Source of the DNA: Struthidea cinerea
Taxonomy: Eukaryota; Chordata; Aves; Passeriformes; Corcoracidae
Assembly: GCA_013397865.1 (NCBI GenBank)
Contig: VZTI01003402.1
Coordinates: forward strand, 248,001-312,000
Direction of reading: 5' to 3'
DNA: 64,000 nucleotides
This document shows, piece after piece, positions 1 through 14,200 of the stretch (within the stretch, counting starts at the first letter, position 1; each line of letters opens with the position of its first letter). Under the pieces are notes generated by a model. It did not search any database, was not told where the DNA came from, and worked only from the letters and a program-made list of their open reading frames with translations. A program made the position numbers and the translations under genes.

Positions 1-2147
1 AAAGTTACTGGCAACTGGTAAACGAGGGAGAAGTGGGCAGAACTCACCTATTTTTAATTTGTTGAGGCACTAGTGAAACACCCTGGCTGGAAAGAGCATC
101 AATGTCATCTCCCTGCATGCTCTGTTCTGCCCTGCTTGCCGAGGGGGATGAGCCAGGGCTCACAAGGTGGGAGAGAGCTGTTGCACAAGGGGAAGGGACA
201 TGCTGGAAAGTTCTGCCACTTGGCAGCAACCTGCCCACATGAACTTCTTAAGCCAGCTTTGACACCAAAGCACTGGAGCAAAGCTGCCTCTGAGGTAACT
301 GGAGACTAATCTGCCTAAAGCACATCTCAGTGTCACTGTTAACTCCTTCTCATGTAAATTACAATTTTTCAACACTGCCGTTGCCTTTCTTGCCACACAG
401 TTTAACATTTTCCACTGCCAGTCTGATTTCCTGGTTATTGAAGTTCCCCGGGCCAGACTTACACTGTAGTTTCACTGAAAGTAAATTTGTCACCAATTCA
501 CTCAGAATTGTTTAACACAGATTCTCTAAGTTTACACAGTTCATTTCATTTGGATTCTTTGGAAGTTTTAGGGCAATCCATTTACCTGTGTTATGCATGA
601 GGTGAAGAAATATACCTTTTCCTGGATTTGCAGAAAGTGATGAAATCTTGATACATGGATGGCCCTCAACAGGAAGCATTCTGAGTATTTTATTTTTAAC
701 ATGGTTTTAATCAGGTAGCATAAAAATTCTTGGGGTTTATTTAGATGAGCAATTGCCAGCAGCACTACAGATTTGATAAAGAGCAGCAGTAACCCCAAGG
801 CAGTGAACTTCAAACTTTTGCTTAAAATCTCACAGAGAGTGTATGCAGCAGCAGGACTTACACTGAACCCAAAACTTGAGGAAACAGTAACATCATTCTC
901 ACAGCAGTACTCTTTCACCTCTGTTGGATACCTGCTAGCAAATGCCCCATCTCGTGCAGTTATCCCACTCCTGCAGAAATGATGCATCCTATACCCGCAC
1001 AGAAGCCATCTGCTGATGGACATGCACCACGTGTTGCACTCATGCAGTAGAAAAACTTGGACCATAATTTAGCAAGCTACATTCCTGGACTGAGTACTAC
1101 ATTACTATTAGAATCAGACAACTTCCAAGCCAGCAGGCACTGCAGAAAAGTTATGAATCCCAAAGGATGCAGCCATGTCAGCTTTCACACTGTCATATGC
1201 TTTCTCATCTGAAAAGGTGATGTGTTATCTTATTTTTAGTTATTTATCTGAAGCACCAGTGCCAGGTGTATTGACTCATGGTTTTAGTTTTAAAAAGCTT
1301 GCTTCCCTAGCTTGAACCTGGGGTCTGGGGAAGATTCAGAACTGACAGAAGTAATGACAGCTTCTCATAATGCACTTCCACATGTAGCTGTTACAGTTAA
1401 TGACATCAAGGCTGTTCAGGAACGCGGATATTCCTTTACACCTGACAACAAACCAGCTTCAGTGGAATTTCTCCTGTGCTTGGAAATCTTCCCCAGGAAC
1501 TATACCAGTTTACCCCAGAAAGAACAGAAAACTAACCAAACCACAACAGACCTGAGCCCCAGCCTCAATGGGTTAAAATCTTTTGTAACTCTCTAGGAGC
1601 AACAAGAGATACCACATCTGTCTTAATCCACAACTGCTGACAATGTCAGTACTTTTGTTTTGATCATATCTGAGATTACTGGTTCCATTTCCACTAGAAC
1701 AGAAAACTTCTGAGTAAAAACTACTGAAGTACTTCAATATATAGATACATCTGCTTTCAGGCCCCAGTTATTCACATCTTTACAATGGAAAGATGTGGCT
1801 ACTTAACTGGAGGAAGATCTTAGTGAAAGAATTTCATTCAACTTGTTAACAGCTTATCTTTTTATTTTGTCTTCATTCAACATTACTTAATAGGACTCTG
1901 TGAAAGGGGCTGTATAATGCCTTCAAAGAACAAAAGGCTTCTATGCACACAAATAAAAGAAAGAACAAGAAGTTGCAGGGCTGAATTACCTGACAAAGTG
2001 AATCCTAAAAAACAATTATATAGCAGTGTAAATCAACCACATAAAACAGATAAGAAATGCCACTCAAGACAGAGGTGGAAGAGGTACTACACCCTGTCTC
2101 ATACATTTTGTTGGGTGCTGGTTCTCTAACTAAAGTCTTCTTGTTAC
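1..2147. other. RAPH1: RAPH1 intron after coding exon 12 (incomplete)
   Basis: This is the start of the intron leading to the missing 3' exons. I looked for the proline-rich tail exon in all minus-strand frames and did not find it. The only notable feature is a 165-codon open frame on the sense strand at 568-1065 of unknown meaning. No CR1 copy or RNA gene was recognised. Confidence 0.7.
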
Positions 2148-2290
2148 CTTGCTGGATTCCTCAAGTTGAGTGCCTCGTTTCCAGGCCTCAGAGAACATGG
2201 AGCTGACAATGCTTTGGGAACGGACGTGTCCAGCTGGCTGGGTGTCAGAAACTCCACTGTCAGACTGATTAGAATGATTTGACTGAGATT
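2148..2290 (-). CDS. RAPH1: RAPH1 coding exon 12 (residues 549-596), Ser-rich segment; last coding exon in the window
   Basis: The 143-nt exon completes codon 549 (Glu) and encodes SQSNHSNQSDSGVSDTQPAG, HVRSQSIVSSMFSEAWKRGT, then QLEESSK. The HVRSQSIVSS motif is a basophilic-kinase/14-3-3-like context, and FSEAWKRGTQLEE is conserved in vertebrate lamellipodins. The acceptor is AACAG/AATCTC behind a T-run and the donor AGCAAG/GTAACA. The donor at 2147 is intact in phase 0, so the transcript should continue to exons left of position 1 that encode the proline-rich tail. Confidence 0.95.
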
Positions 2291-5200
2291 CTGTTAAAAA
2301 AAAAGTTAAGAAACAGTTAGTGTATGTTTCTAAATGTACGAGTAATGTCAGTATGCTTATAATGCAACTCTGTGTGACTTGTTAAACGTGTTATGCCCGC
2401 AGAGGACAGCGCTCCCAGTAATGACTGTATAAGCTGTAGCTCACATCCAGGCCATTACCATGTGGAAAATAAAACAGTGCAACAGATGCCTGGTATTAAC
2501 CAAACCTGAAGCTGCATAAGGATGAGAGCACGTCAGATATGTCTCAAAGTAAAAACACACTGCAGCTGTACGGGTTCAGAACCATGCCACAGCCCCTGCC
2601 CTTTGGGAAAAGCCCCATTTCATGCAGTGCATGCAGCCTGCTCTCTCCAGCACTCCTTCCCAGCACAACCTTAGAAACAGACCCTGGGCACAGGCCCAGG
2701 ACAGGCAAACTACACCAGCCAAGGCAGGACACTGCTTCCAGTGACCCATTCCTCAACACAAGAGAAGGATTGATGTGCACCCTGCAAGCAGCCAACACAG
2801 ATGAAACTCTGGGTCCACAGGGTGTCTCGACAAGACAGCAGCAGGCACTGCCAGATCAATTTATTCAGCCTGGCACCTGCTTTCTGTGTAATCCCAAATT
2901 GTCCTGGCACAGGTTGGAATGCAACTTTGGCAGAACATGCATGGCTAGTGGGCTGTGGCTCAGCTCCCTACAAGAATTGACACTTTATCAGAAAAACACC
3001 CAGCCTGGATGGAGAAATTGTCAGTAACCAAGAATTTACTGCTATGCCACACAGTTGAAACAACAAGGTACCTTCCCAGTTAGGCTGCATTTGCTTAGCT
3101 CATTCTTACAGGCTACTTTCTGAACCTGTCCAGTTCAGTGGCATTTACTTCCTGACCCGTATCTGTGGTGGACAACACCTTCACACAATAGCACATTTTC
3201 AATAAAGAACCAGGTCCCTGAAGGTTCAGAATCACCCACCAAAGCATCAGTCAGCTCTGAACAGTGAAATTACACTGTATAAACCATACACCAATTTTTA
3301 AACTGTTATGTGCAACAAGAAACCAGCCCCAGTTCTGCTGAGAGATAAACAGAAGCACACTAATGCAGGCATGCACAATTTGACACAGGAACAGAAACAC
3401 TATTTTCAAAGTTTTCTCTAAAGAGATTGTTTGGATCTTTGCCTTTGGGCAGGGGCTATTTCTCATTTTCCAATTTCAAATGTTTCAGTCAACAAAGCAG
3501 TTTAAGAACTACACATATATGTTCTATGAATCATTACAACATAAATTTGATTTTTCAAACAGATGAACACAGAGGCATCAGGAATTTGAAATTATGCTCC
3601 GTCCTCTCAGTATCAGAAAAATGTTTATTTGGAGGTGAACAAGAAAGTACTGCATATTTCAAATACATACATCACTGTATGTAATATAGCAAAATAGGTT
3701 TTTACTTGTATGTGCATATATATAGATGAATGTTACAGATAAAGTCTATGTTTTAGACTAAACATAGCATAAAAGACTTTGGAGAAACAGTCAATTTCCT
3801 GCAAAAGTCCCTCTTGAGGTGTCCAGACAGCAGATGATAACAAAGGCAATTGAATCTTTGTATTATGAGATAGATCACACTGTTACCTGGCAAACTAGAT
3901 GAGCTGGAGCCTGACTTGATACTGGAGCTAGACAAGGAGGTCCAGTCATATGCTGATTCCGTTCTCTTCAGTGCTTCCTGATAGTTCATGTATAGTTGCT
4001 TCCCGTACTAAGCAAAATGACAAAGAAGTTTAACGACTCTATATAGTCTGTGCACCCTTTTCAGACTGTTGAGCTCCACCTCTGGATTCTTTATTGCATC
4101 TTTCCTCCTGCCAGCCCCCCCAAAGCAACACAGGCTCTATGTTAAGGAGTTCAGGCAATATTAATTGTATTAGTGAATTGCTGAAAGAAAGAAAAACAAT
4201 TTATTTATGCTGGAAGAGACACTGTCAAACAAGAAATGGCCCAATGAATAAACCAAGACAAGCTGAGGATCTTGGAAATCAACTCTATTTTCTAAATTCT
4301 CTTTTCCCATAAGCCTCCTTTTTTAAAATCTGAAAGGAGCTGGCTAAAATCTATCCACGATGTATGTCAGAACTGTGTCATGTGACAGGGGCACAGCAGA
4401 AACAAGAAGAAAAGGCCCAATTGCTGAATTAAGACAAAGCCTAATAATTTTGCTAAGGAATGAAAAATGTAAGAACATTTCACAGTTCATGCCCAGAATA
4501 GTTAAACAGAGAGAAGTTAGATTTACCATGTATTTTGCTAAATAACTGCAAACGGTTTTAAGCAGGTGATGACAACTACTGATGACAACAGTGTAAGACT
4601 GCCTGGAGGTTACCTTAGCAATGCGGATGCCATTGATCCACTGGTGTAGAGTTCTTACATCATCACAGCAAAGATATTTGATATATTGGGATTTCTTCTG
4701 GATCTGAGGATGCTGCAAAAAAATTGTACATTCTCATCAATGTCTTAATAGTTAGGAACTCAAGGAAAGCATTTATTTTTGAGGTCTATACAGATAAACC
4801 TAATGCTGGAAGCTCTTCAACAGTAGTCTGTATTTAAGCCCACTTAAAAATGTTCCGGAATATTTCAGGAGCTGAATTTCAATGGGGATTGCTTCACACA
4901 CAGACTGGCAGTGTGTCCAGCATGCACTCATTTCAAGTTTGAAACACTAAGAAAGGGCAAGTCTTCCACTATTTTAGGGCTGTAGTACTTTCTACCTACC
5001 AAGAGTCTTCTGTACCTATGGACTGACTCACCACTTGACCGAGACAACTGGTATTTTATCTTTATCTCACATAAAAAACCCCCAGACTAGAAGAAAACAA
5101 ACACACTGGTCTTCTCTGCCTTTGCAGGCTTCAGTGAGACACTCCCCAAATGACGTGCTGCTAAGTATAACTCCATTTTCAGCTTGTAAAGACTTCAAGG

Positions 5201-8200
5201 TACACACCCTACTGATACAGGGCTATCATCTAAAAATACCCGCTGCTCTCACATACATGTACAGAAAATGAAAAGGCAATTGAATTATCAATTCAGCAGT
5301 CAAGAAACAAATGCATGTTTTTCAAAAATCAGATACTGGAAATCATTCTGGATGGATTATTCAGTTGTTTCCTGTCCATGCTGTAGAAGTTACAGGTCTC
5401 TCAGCTGTTGGGGTAACTGAATACTCCAGTCCTTATCACTTCCTCTGTTAGCTTACAGCTCAGTGACACAACAGAGTTTTGCTAGATGATCATAGGTATT
5501 TAAGTTTTACTGAAGACTGTCTGAAACATATATCAAAGAACTTTTAAGCTTTTTCAGAGTATTTTATCCTGTTGCCTTCCAACACAATTATTTATACATG
5601 AACAAGTTTATGTCCATAACAGAATATATAACAAATTGTCTTATGACAGCAGATAGTTGTTTTCATTTTTCACTACCAGCCTCCTTCACATACATGTTAT
5701 ATAACAAAGAGTCTATAGAAGCAAATACAACTACTTCACTAACAAGCCAGCTTCATCCTGGACTTGCTCAAAAATTTGGTTACATAGAAATAAAAGAACT
5801 TCTCAGAAATCTGACATTTAGGACCAAGGAGTTAACTTTACATACTAGCACACAAATGTTACATTTAACAGTAGCACAGGACCTGACATGAGCACACTAG
5901 GTTTTGATATAAACAAAGGAAGTGAAGATAAAGACAAATCCAGTCTGGACATCAGTAGAGAATTGGGCCTTCAGTTTGTATTTGCCATTCACCTGTCCCA
6001 AAGGAGTACTTCCCAGCTTAGTGAGTCTTAATGGCACAAAGCTCTATTTCTATTAAAAAAAAAGTGTGGTTTCTATACATTTGTACTAATTGAAAACACT
6101 GATGTAACATTATAAGAACTTATGAAGGCAGAACTGAATCCTGCTTAATATAATAATTTGGTGATTAATCAGTTCCACACAGAAAATATAGCTTCACTTG
6201 GTGTAAGTTGCCCAACTAAATCTACCCCATTCATTTACTTAAAGGGACAATTTTTACACATTTTTGTGTCTTCATTAATGTTACCATCAAATTTTACACT
6301 CAGAATGGCAATAATTTTTTTTTAAAAATCTACTTACTCTGTGTGGTCAAAAAGTCTGAAAAAATAATTTACTATTAACCTGTCCAAATGATATAGACAA
6401 AAGTGACATGTAAGCAGAAAAAATTAATTTACTTCAAGGAATTTATATATACCTTCAAATACTGATATTTTTGTTTGCATTCAATGACCTATAAGAACAT
6501 GGGAAATACTTCCAGTTTCAGCTGTGTACTTTCTCCACTAATATCATGTCCCATATTTAATATTCAGTGTCTCCTCAGTGGGCTCAAAGATATGTTGCCC
6601 TGTCCACTGGAAAATGAAATCCTTTTTCAGGCAGCGGGCAGGCAGCCACACACTCCAGGCCCAGTAAACAGTCTAAAGTACTGACATATACAACACCAAA
6701 TGAGCTCCAGATCAGGGAGGGGAAAAGTGCAACTATAACCATCTCTTGTCACTGGCACCATTTCAAATCCTGAAGACACTTGCTGTGAACACAGTGTGAA
6801 AGCCTGTTTTAAAATAGCTTGGTACCCAGCTATCTTGCAGGAACTGACACCATTCTGAACACTACATGGGAGTCAACAGAAACTAGGAGATGTGTTGATG
6901 CAATTAAAATAACTTGATGCACTCAAGTTATTAGATCAGTTTAAGATCAGGTCACTGGTTTTATAACATTTTTTGCTACTTCTTTCTACCTGTCTTTTAT
7001 ACTCAGAAGCTGCCTCCTTTACAGCATCCCCTTTCCCTCAGGTTGGGCGATAAAGGGTAGAATTGAATCTTTAGTATCAATTTCTGCACTACTCTGGACC
7101 TACACTGAGAAGATAACAATTGCCTGGAATTAGTATTTCAAGGGGTATTATCTCTTTGAACCTAAACAGTTGTAAGGTATAGAGTTGCCAAATGGAAAAG
7201 AAGACTTTAGTGTAGGTTTTAGAGTATGATGAACAATTAAATAGACTGGCACTCATCAGTCTGGAAATAAAACAGTTCAGGGCAACACAAAAATGTTTAT
7301 GAAGTCACAACCAGCACAGAGAACAGGCAACAACTGTTCACAAACTATTCACATCACAAGAACCAGAGAAAAATGAAATGAAAAGCATCTGATGGTTCAG
7401 AACTAGTAAGAGTGTATTCAAGGTATAGCCAACTGCTGCAGTGTTACCTTTAGCACTAAACAATAGTCTGTGGGTGCCTTGTATTTGTTCCGATAGTCCT
7501 GTCCGTAGTAAACACTGACATGGTCTAGCTGTAGAAAGCACACAAGATCCCGTGAGACCTATTAAATACAAAAATGGTCATTTACAAAGTATCTTTATAA
7601 AAAGTCCACACGCATTGACACAATCAGTCTAATGCTAAGACCCAATACTAATCTAAGGTCTAATTAAGGTCAAATACCAGCTTCAATCTGATTGGAAAAC
7701 TACCAACACAAGAAGGAGATACAGCTATGCCTATACTCTTGCATCACACCTTCATTTTTAACCAGGATATCCTTTTTCGAATTCAGTCTGCTTTTTGTGT
7801 TCTGTCTGCATTTTGCCATTTCACAACACTTTACACTGGACGACTAATGTTTACTCAGAGCGGCTGTTTCCAAATTCCAGTGTGACTGTGAGTAGAATTC
7901 TAAAGATCTTTGGCAGTGAGTCTAGGGCAAAGAATTTCAACAGGCTATTTGCATACAGGTTGTTTGAATGAAGCAAAAGAACATCTGACATGCATTCAGC
8001 TCTAAAAGGAGCTGTTGTGATGATAGAGATTTCCTCTTCGTTCCCAGCTGTGTGGGAGATTAACTTCCTGTACTGGGAATCAGTTGATGCTGTCAAGACT
8101 GATGGATTCATGGATGACTTGAACTCACAGTAGTTCAGCCTTGAAGCTGTAATCTATTTGTAGTGGCTTTCTACTTATTTTATCTTACTGATACAGAGAA

Positions 8201-11200
8201 CACCAGTAAGTGATCCTGAAGAAATGGAATTACATTTACCAGTTTCAAAAAACGTAGCATCCAGTTGGTCCAAAAAGAATCCCATTTACATGAACTAACT
8301 AAACACAATGAAATTATGCAGACTGGTTATGGAGTTGGTCTGATACTTCATGATCAACATTTGCAGAGCAATTTGGTCTTCCATCTGAATTTTGCTTAAG
8401 CAAAGATAGCTTCTTGGCTCCACCAAAAACTTCTCCCCAAGTATTTCTGAACACCTAACCCTAAGCTAACTCAAGAAGCAGACCCCTGTATTCTTGTATT
8501 TTTAAAGTGGGGTTACACCCTTCACATCAAGTGCTGCCACAATAATTCACACAATATTTCCATGATAAAGCCTTTTAATTAAGGGATGTGGCACTCGGAA
8601 AGGCACAGTTAAGCCAAAACTTAAAGCCAACTCTTGTGTGCACTGTTTACTAGCAATAAGCAATTCAGAGCAATTGCTTTAAGTAGCATACCTTCGCCTT
8701 CCCTTTAGGGACATAGTAGATTCCAGAAGCTCGAAGAAGGAAGTAACGTTTCTTCCAAGATTTCTTACCATCCTCTTTCAGCCACAGAACTCCCTCAATC
8801 TCTGGCACAGTTACAGAACTTCCACAGAAGCATTCCTGCCAATAAACACAGTGGTTTGGGAAACAGACAGAACAGAGTGCATGCAGTGGTTTGTTTTGAA
8901 TGACTGAAATTCTTTATCCAAGGAATGCACTCATAGCAGGGACAGTTCTTTTTTCACATGAGATATGAACTGCAGATTAATCATTGATGCAATAAGGTAA
9001 TTCAGACAAACATGATAGGGCATCTAAGCATTTGCTCAGTGCAACAATGACAAAAAAATCATTAGCAGCTACTGTAAAGATTTTCTAACCACTGCTTCTC
9101 AGTAATAGGTCCCCCAATGGCTTTACTGGCTTTAAGGTCACAAGGTCACCTTACATAGCCTCATATGTGTAAGCAAACACAACACCTAACTGTGCATCCA
9201 TCGGACACAGCTGCAATTCATTCCAGGAGTACTTTGCTGCTACTAACTGCCCACAATACTACAACTTCTGCTAAGGTTCTACTTACAAAGAACTAACACA
9301 GAAAAACCAAATGCTTTAAATACACTCCAGATTAATATGCAGCACAGAGACTTATGAATAATCCTAGAAGACAGAAATAATTAAGCAGAATTACAACTCT
9401 CTGCGTGTTGTGGCTTCAAACAATTTTTTCATCCAGCATATACATACAAACACTTACTAAAACCCATATTAACAATTTATTAATAACATGCATATGCTAC
9501 TTGTAAGTTAAACAGCATTAAGTTTAAACCAAAATTCAATACCCCAAATATTTACTTTTGGGTAACTATGTAAATCATAATCATTATTCTGGGAATCAAG
9601 TGGAACCTATGGCACTTCAGCCATGTCACAAAAATATTTAGTTTTTAGCTTCTGAAGGCTACATTTACTGTTTGCTTTATTTGCTCCACACTTTTATGCC
9701 CTTAGTTCTGTAAACTGCTTAATGTGTTTGATAATAATTAGTTTTTTGTCATGCATTTCTTAAAATTCAGTATTTGTTTTTCTTTTAAAATGTAATTAAA
9801 AAAATTTTTTACTACTTTGCTTATTATCAACATTTAAAATATTAACTTAGACCAGCTTAACCCATGCTCTAGAATTCTATGGAAATAAAAATTTGAAAAG
9901 TGCTAGTAAAAAAATCTCTACCACCACAGGTCAGAAACCCAGGTGACAGTTCTGCAAATTTCAACTTGGAATTAATAGTTTTAGCCATGGCTACAGGCAA
10001 CCTCAATTTGATTACCACTGTGTATGGTATTTTAGATATTAAACTAAATACAGAAACTTTTTTTTAACTGATCAGATCTGAAACAGCGTAACATTAAAAT
10101 AGCCATTTATCTCAAATACAACACATTCCATTCACAGTCTTCCAGAATTACATTCAGCTCCGTCCATCAGTTTCAATCACCACAACCTTCTGCAGTTTGT
10201 TTTCAAGCTCCAAAATGACCACTATATCCTTTTTGGTTTGACATTCTTACCTCTAGCAGCACCTCTTTATTTCTGTCTGCCATCTCAGAGGTTTCTTTCT
10301 TCCCCAGAAGATAGTTCTGTAACAAAACAAAGTTTAATATTTCTATAGGCATTCTGAAATCAAGCCAAATGACATTTCTTGTTTGCTGTTCTGTAGCAGT
10401 AAGAAGAAACTACAGCTTTAAACTAAGAACAATGCATGAACTGAACAAAACTTTGTAGACTAACTGAAACTGTCAGACTGCTAAATAATACATTGAGCTA
10501 ACTTATCAACTTTACCAGAAATATCAATCAGTCCATACTCTTACCTAACAGACTCATAACATCGTCCTGACTTTCCACAAATCAAACTGCATCCAGAAAT
10601 AAAAATACTATAAACTTGTAAATACTGTAATAAAAATATAAAAAAATCCCCAGAGATCTGCTACATACTGTCATTACATCTGTGTTCAAAGAAGCACACG
10701 TAGAAGCAATGTACTTCTTTACACCTTGTTCTGAGTTTTGCTGACTAGAAATGTTTATTTTCACAAAGAATTACTAAATAAAATACTCGTCGACTTCTTA
10801 AAATGAATCTAATTATGCACAGGCACCATAACTTATTAAGTAAGTTTTGTACTCTTATTCAGTTTGGAAAAGACTGGGATAATGAAAAACATTATCTTCC
10901 TAACCCCTAGCTCTAATACTGGAAAAAACTCAAATATTCACAAAGTTTAGCCAGTTCAATATTTTAAACCAAGAAGAAATATTTGGTTTATGCTGGCACC
11001 TTACTCCTGTGACAGTGCTTACTATATGTACTGATAGTAAGCCTATAATCTACAAACTTCTAAAAAGAATGTAGAGTTTTGGTGCTTCAGTGCAAAGCAC
11101 TTGCATAAGACCTGGTTTTCAGATCTTGATTAAAAATAAATAAAATCAAGTAAACTGATGTTGTCCCATAGGATAAGCATGCAAAACTGATACCCAGTTT

Positions 11201-14200
11201 AAATCCAATAATTTAGCATATAGATGCCATAGAGATATAAAAATAATCCATATGCTCAAAAGGGACTACATTAGGTAAGAGTTAAGACAGAGATCAAGTG
11301 ATATTACATCCAGTTCTTTTCAATTCAAATTCTTCAAAGAGCCACCTTCTGCTTTTCTGTTTCTTTTCCTTCACTCCCTTACAATACTGAACTGCTGCCA
11401 GATACCAAGTCTGTAGCTACCATTTGAGAGAAGAGAGGGCCATTTGACAGGAAGAGGCTTTCGGTTTCTTAGCCAGGGAGCAGGAAACAGCTGAATATAG
11501 GCAGGTCCCAAATTCCACAGGAAGGGACACACGCTCTCTTCTCTTCACTGGCTATTTGACCATGGAGTAGCTATTCTCTTAGAGTTTGTCTTCCCCTTCT
11601 TGCCAGCAATATAAGAATGCACAGTGGAGAGACATTATTATCAGCAATATCTGTCAACACCTTTCTTGCATATTTACATAATTGAGCAGCACTAAGTACG
11701 GGTGTAAATCCCTGGAAACTGCCTGCCTTCATGTGCATTAAAACTACTCACAAACACATTAGCAAACAGATTGCTTCAGCTCATGGTTGTGTCTTAGGGA
11801 TTGACTTTGTGCCAACAACACTGTGGATGTACGGAGTGCTGAAGTGTAAAGTTGCCTGGCATTTTAACACATACACAAGTACCAAAATGAAAGTATGGAA
11901 ATGAATGCTACCAAAAAAGTAAGAAACTGCAATCAGCCACACGTGCATTCAGCACGAATCTCAGGCTTACCTGTGGATTCTTGAAAAGTGCGTATTTTTC
12001 TATACGTTCCACGAACATTAGTTTGTTTTGACTATCTCTTGTCCAGTTCAGGAGATTTTCAACTAAATTTTCATGATCTTCAAATATCCTTTCTGGAGCA
12101 ATAAGAAGAGAGCAAATACATTGGAATCTGTCGCATTTTGTGATAGAAACTACTCTGTAGTCATATATAAGAGACAAGGCATATATGCAGAGAAAATAGA
12201 GTACAAGATCTACTACAATAGGGAAGAAGTTTATGCTAAGAGACTAAAAGAACTCAATCCACTTCCAGACATGCCTGGTTTAATTTTATACATACAGTCA
12301 TTCAACACAGACTTCTGTATCTTCAAGTTTATAGTTCCATCAACATATGAAGTGTTTTTATTTATTTTATCTGAGAAGGCCTACCATCCCAGAGGAACAC
12401 TGCAGACTCAAATGATAACACTTCAGATTTTATGAGCACAAATAAGGTTATCATATTTATGTGTCTTCTGGTCTACACAAATCCCAGAGGAATGCATTGG
12501 GCAGCTTTTTTGGCAGAAAACTTGTTTCTACTTCCCCAATGACTATCTCACTCATAAAGTATCAAAAAAGTAATAGGCAATGATCAGAGGGAAAACAAAA
12601 TGCTTCTGAAATGTGAAATACCCACGGCTAGTAGGGGTATTGTAAACAAGTCTGAAACCTGACACTGTCTACTTCCTATGATCTCTCTTGCTCAATAAAT
12701 GATGTACCAACAATGGCTTCTGAAAACTTTGGTTCTCAGTCAAAGCTCAGTCAGAATTTTGGTTCTCAGTCAAAGCTCGGAGCTTTGACTCTCCATTGAA
12801 ACAGTTACTACTAGTGCACTAGTACTAGCACTTCAGAATATTGAAAATAGACAAAAGAGAACAGAGTAAGGAAAAAGAGGAAAATTTACTGAAATGGTAG
12901 AAAATAGCTGAAAATCCTCATTCTAAAATAAATAAGAAGAAATCTTTGCAAAACCACTAGACCAACTTTCTCATCTTTTTAAACACACTGAAGTAGAACC
13001 TAGCTGTTTACCATTTATTCCTTCTTCATATAGGCCACACAGTGGCATTTCAGGAAATTAATTTTTTCAGAATCCTCTGGGACCTGCTTGACCTTTCAAT
13101 CACACCTCAAAGTAGAACATGATTTTCTCCCACAAAATCAATTCCCCTACATTCTTACAGAGGGTATATGGCTGATCACATCCCAACTTAGAAGCTATCG
13201 CTAATGAAGACTCAGATGACATCTCAAGATCTTAGTGTGAATGCAACAAAATGTCATCTGCAGGGAGTGTCACATGGCAACACATTACTGAGGCCTCAGT
13301 GAGTTCTAAGAAGCTTCTGAGTTATGAATTATAACTTCCATCAAGCTCTATAACAACACAGCAATAATGTCTTCCAATAAGTAAAAAAGTCATTATTACA
13401 TAACAGAAGAATAAAACAAAAAACCTTCAGATGACTATGATACAGAACTTTACATCTCACTGCAGCTTCATTAGTGAAACTGAATAGCTTTCAAAACATA
13501 TCAACTCTCATTACAAGAATGGAGTTTATTAAAATTTTAAGTTTTTGAGCCTAGTAAGATATTATTTTTCATGTGATAGGCAGAAGATTCAAAGAATACC
13601 CTGTCAGCCCACAACAACCATTTGGCAGGCTACACTACCTAAAATAGACAAGGTTTCAAAAAAGAGAGAAGAAACATTAATTTTCATTGTAATTTGAAAT
13701 CAAGGTATTTGGCTTCAGTTCTGGGTTTTTCTTTAATCAAAGTCAATAGATAAGATGCATCTTACTCATTCCCCTTATTTTCCATTAAGATGCTATATCC
13801 TTTGGCTAAATAAATAATGTGGTATGCGCAATGCAGTGCAAAGGAGCTTTAACTGCTTTTAGAGGAATACTGCTAATTGCATTAAAATATTTAACAGGAA
13901 AAAAATGCAGATAGCTTTATGCAATAGGAGTTACTAGGATCAGTTCAAAATACTAATTACAAAGAGGAAGAAGCACAATAAGTCTTTTATCCCTTCTTTC
14001 TTCTGTGAAGAACACATCAAAACTGAGAGGCTCAGTGACCACACATCAGTAAGACTTCTGTATTACATCACAGAATTTAGCCACGCTTTTAACATAAAAG
14101 AAGAAATCATTTTCAGATCATTCTGAAATAAGGTCAGTCATGAGCTTTATTACATGAATTAGCATTATTAGCATTTACTACATTAATGAATGGGATGATG

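Noticed and set aside
1..2147. Possible proline-rich tail exon of RAPH1
   Set aside because: No minus-strand frame here shows the expected long poly-proline sequence; the exon must lie outside the window.
12073..12435. 120-codon plus-strand open frame overlapping coding exon 6
   Set aside because: It is partly antisense to a confirmed RAPH1 exon and continues into intron; no similarity or initiation support.
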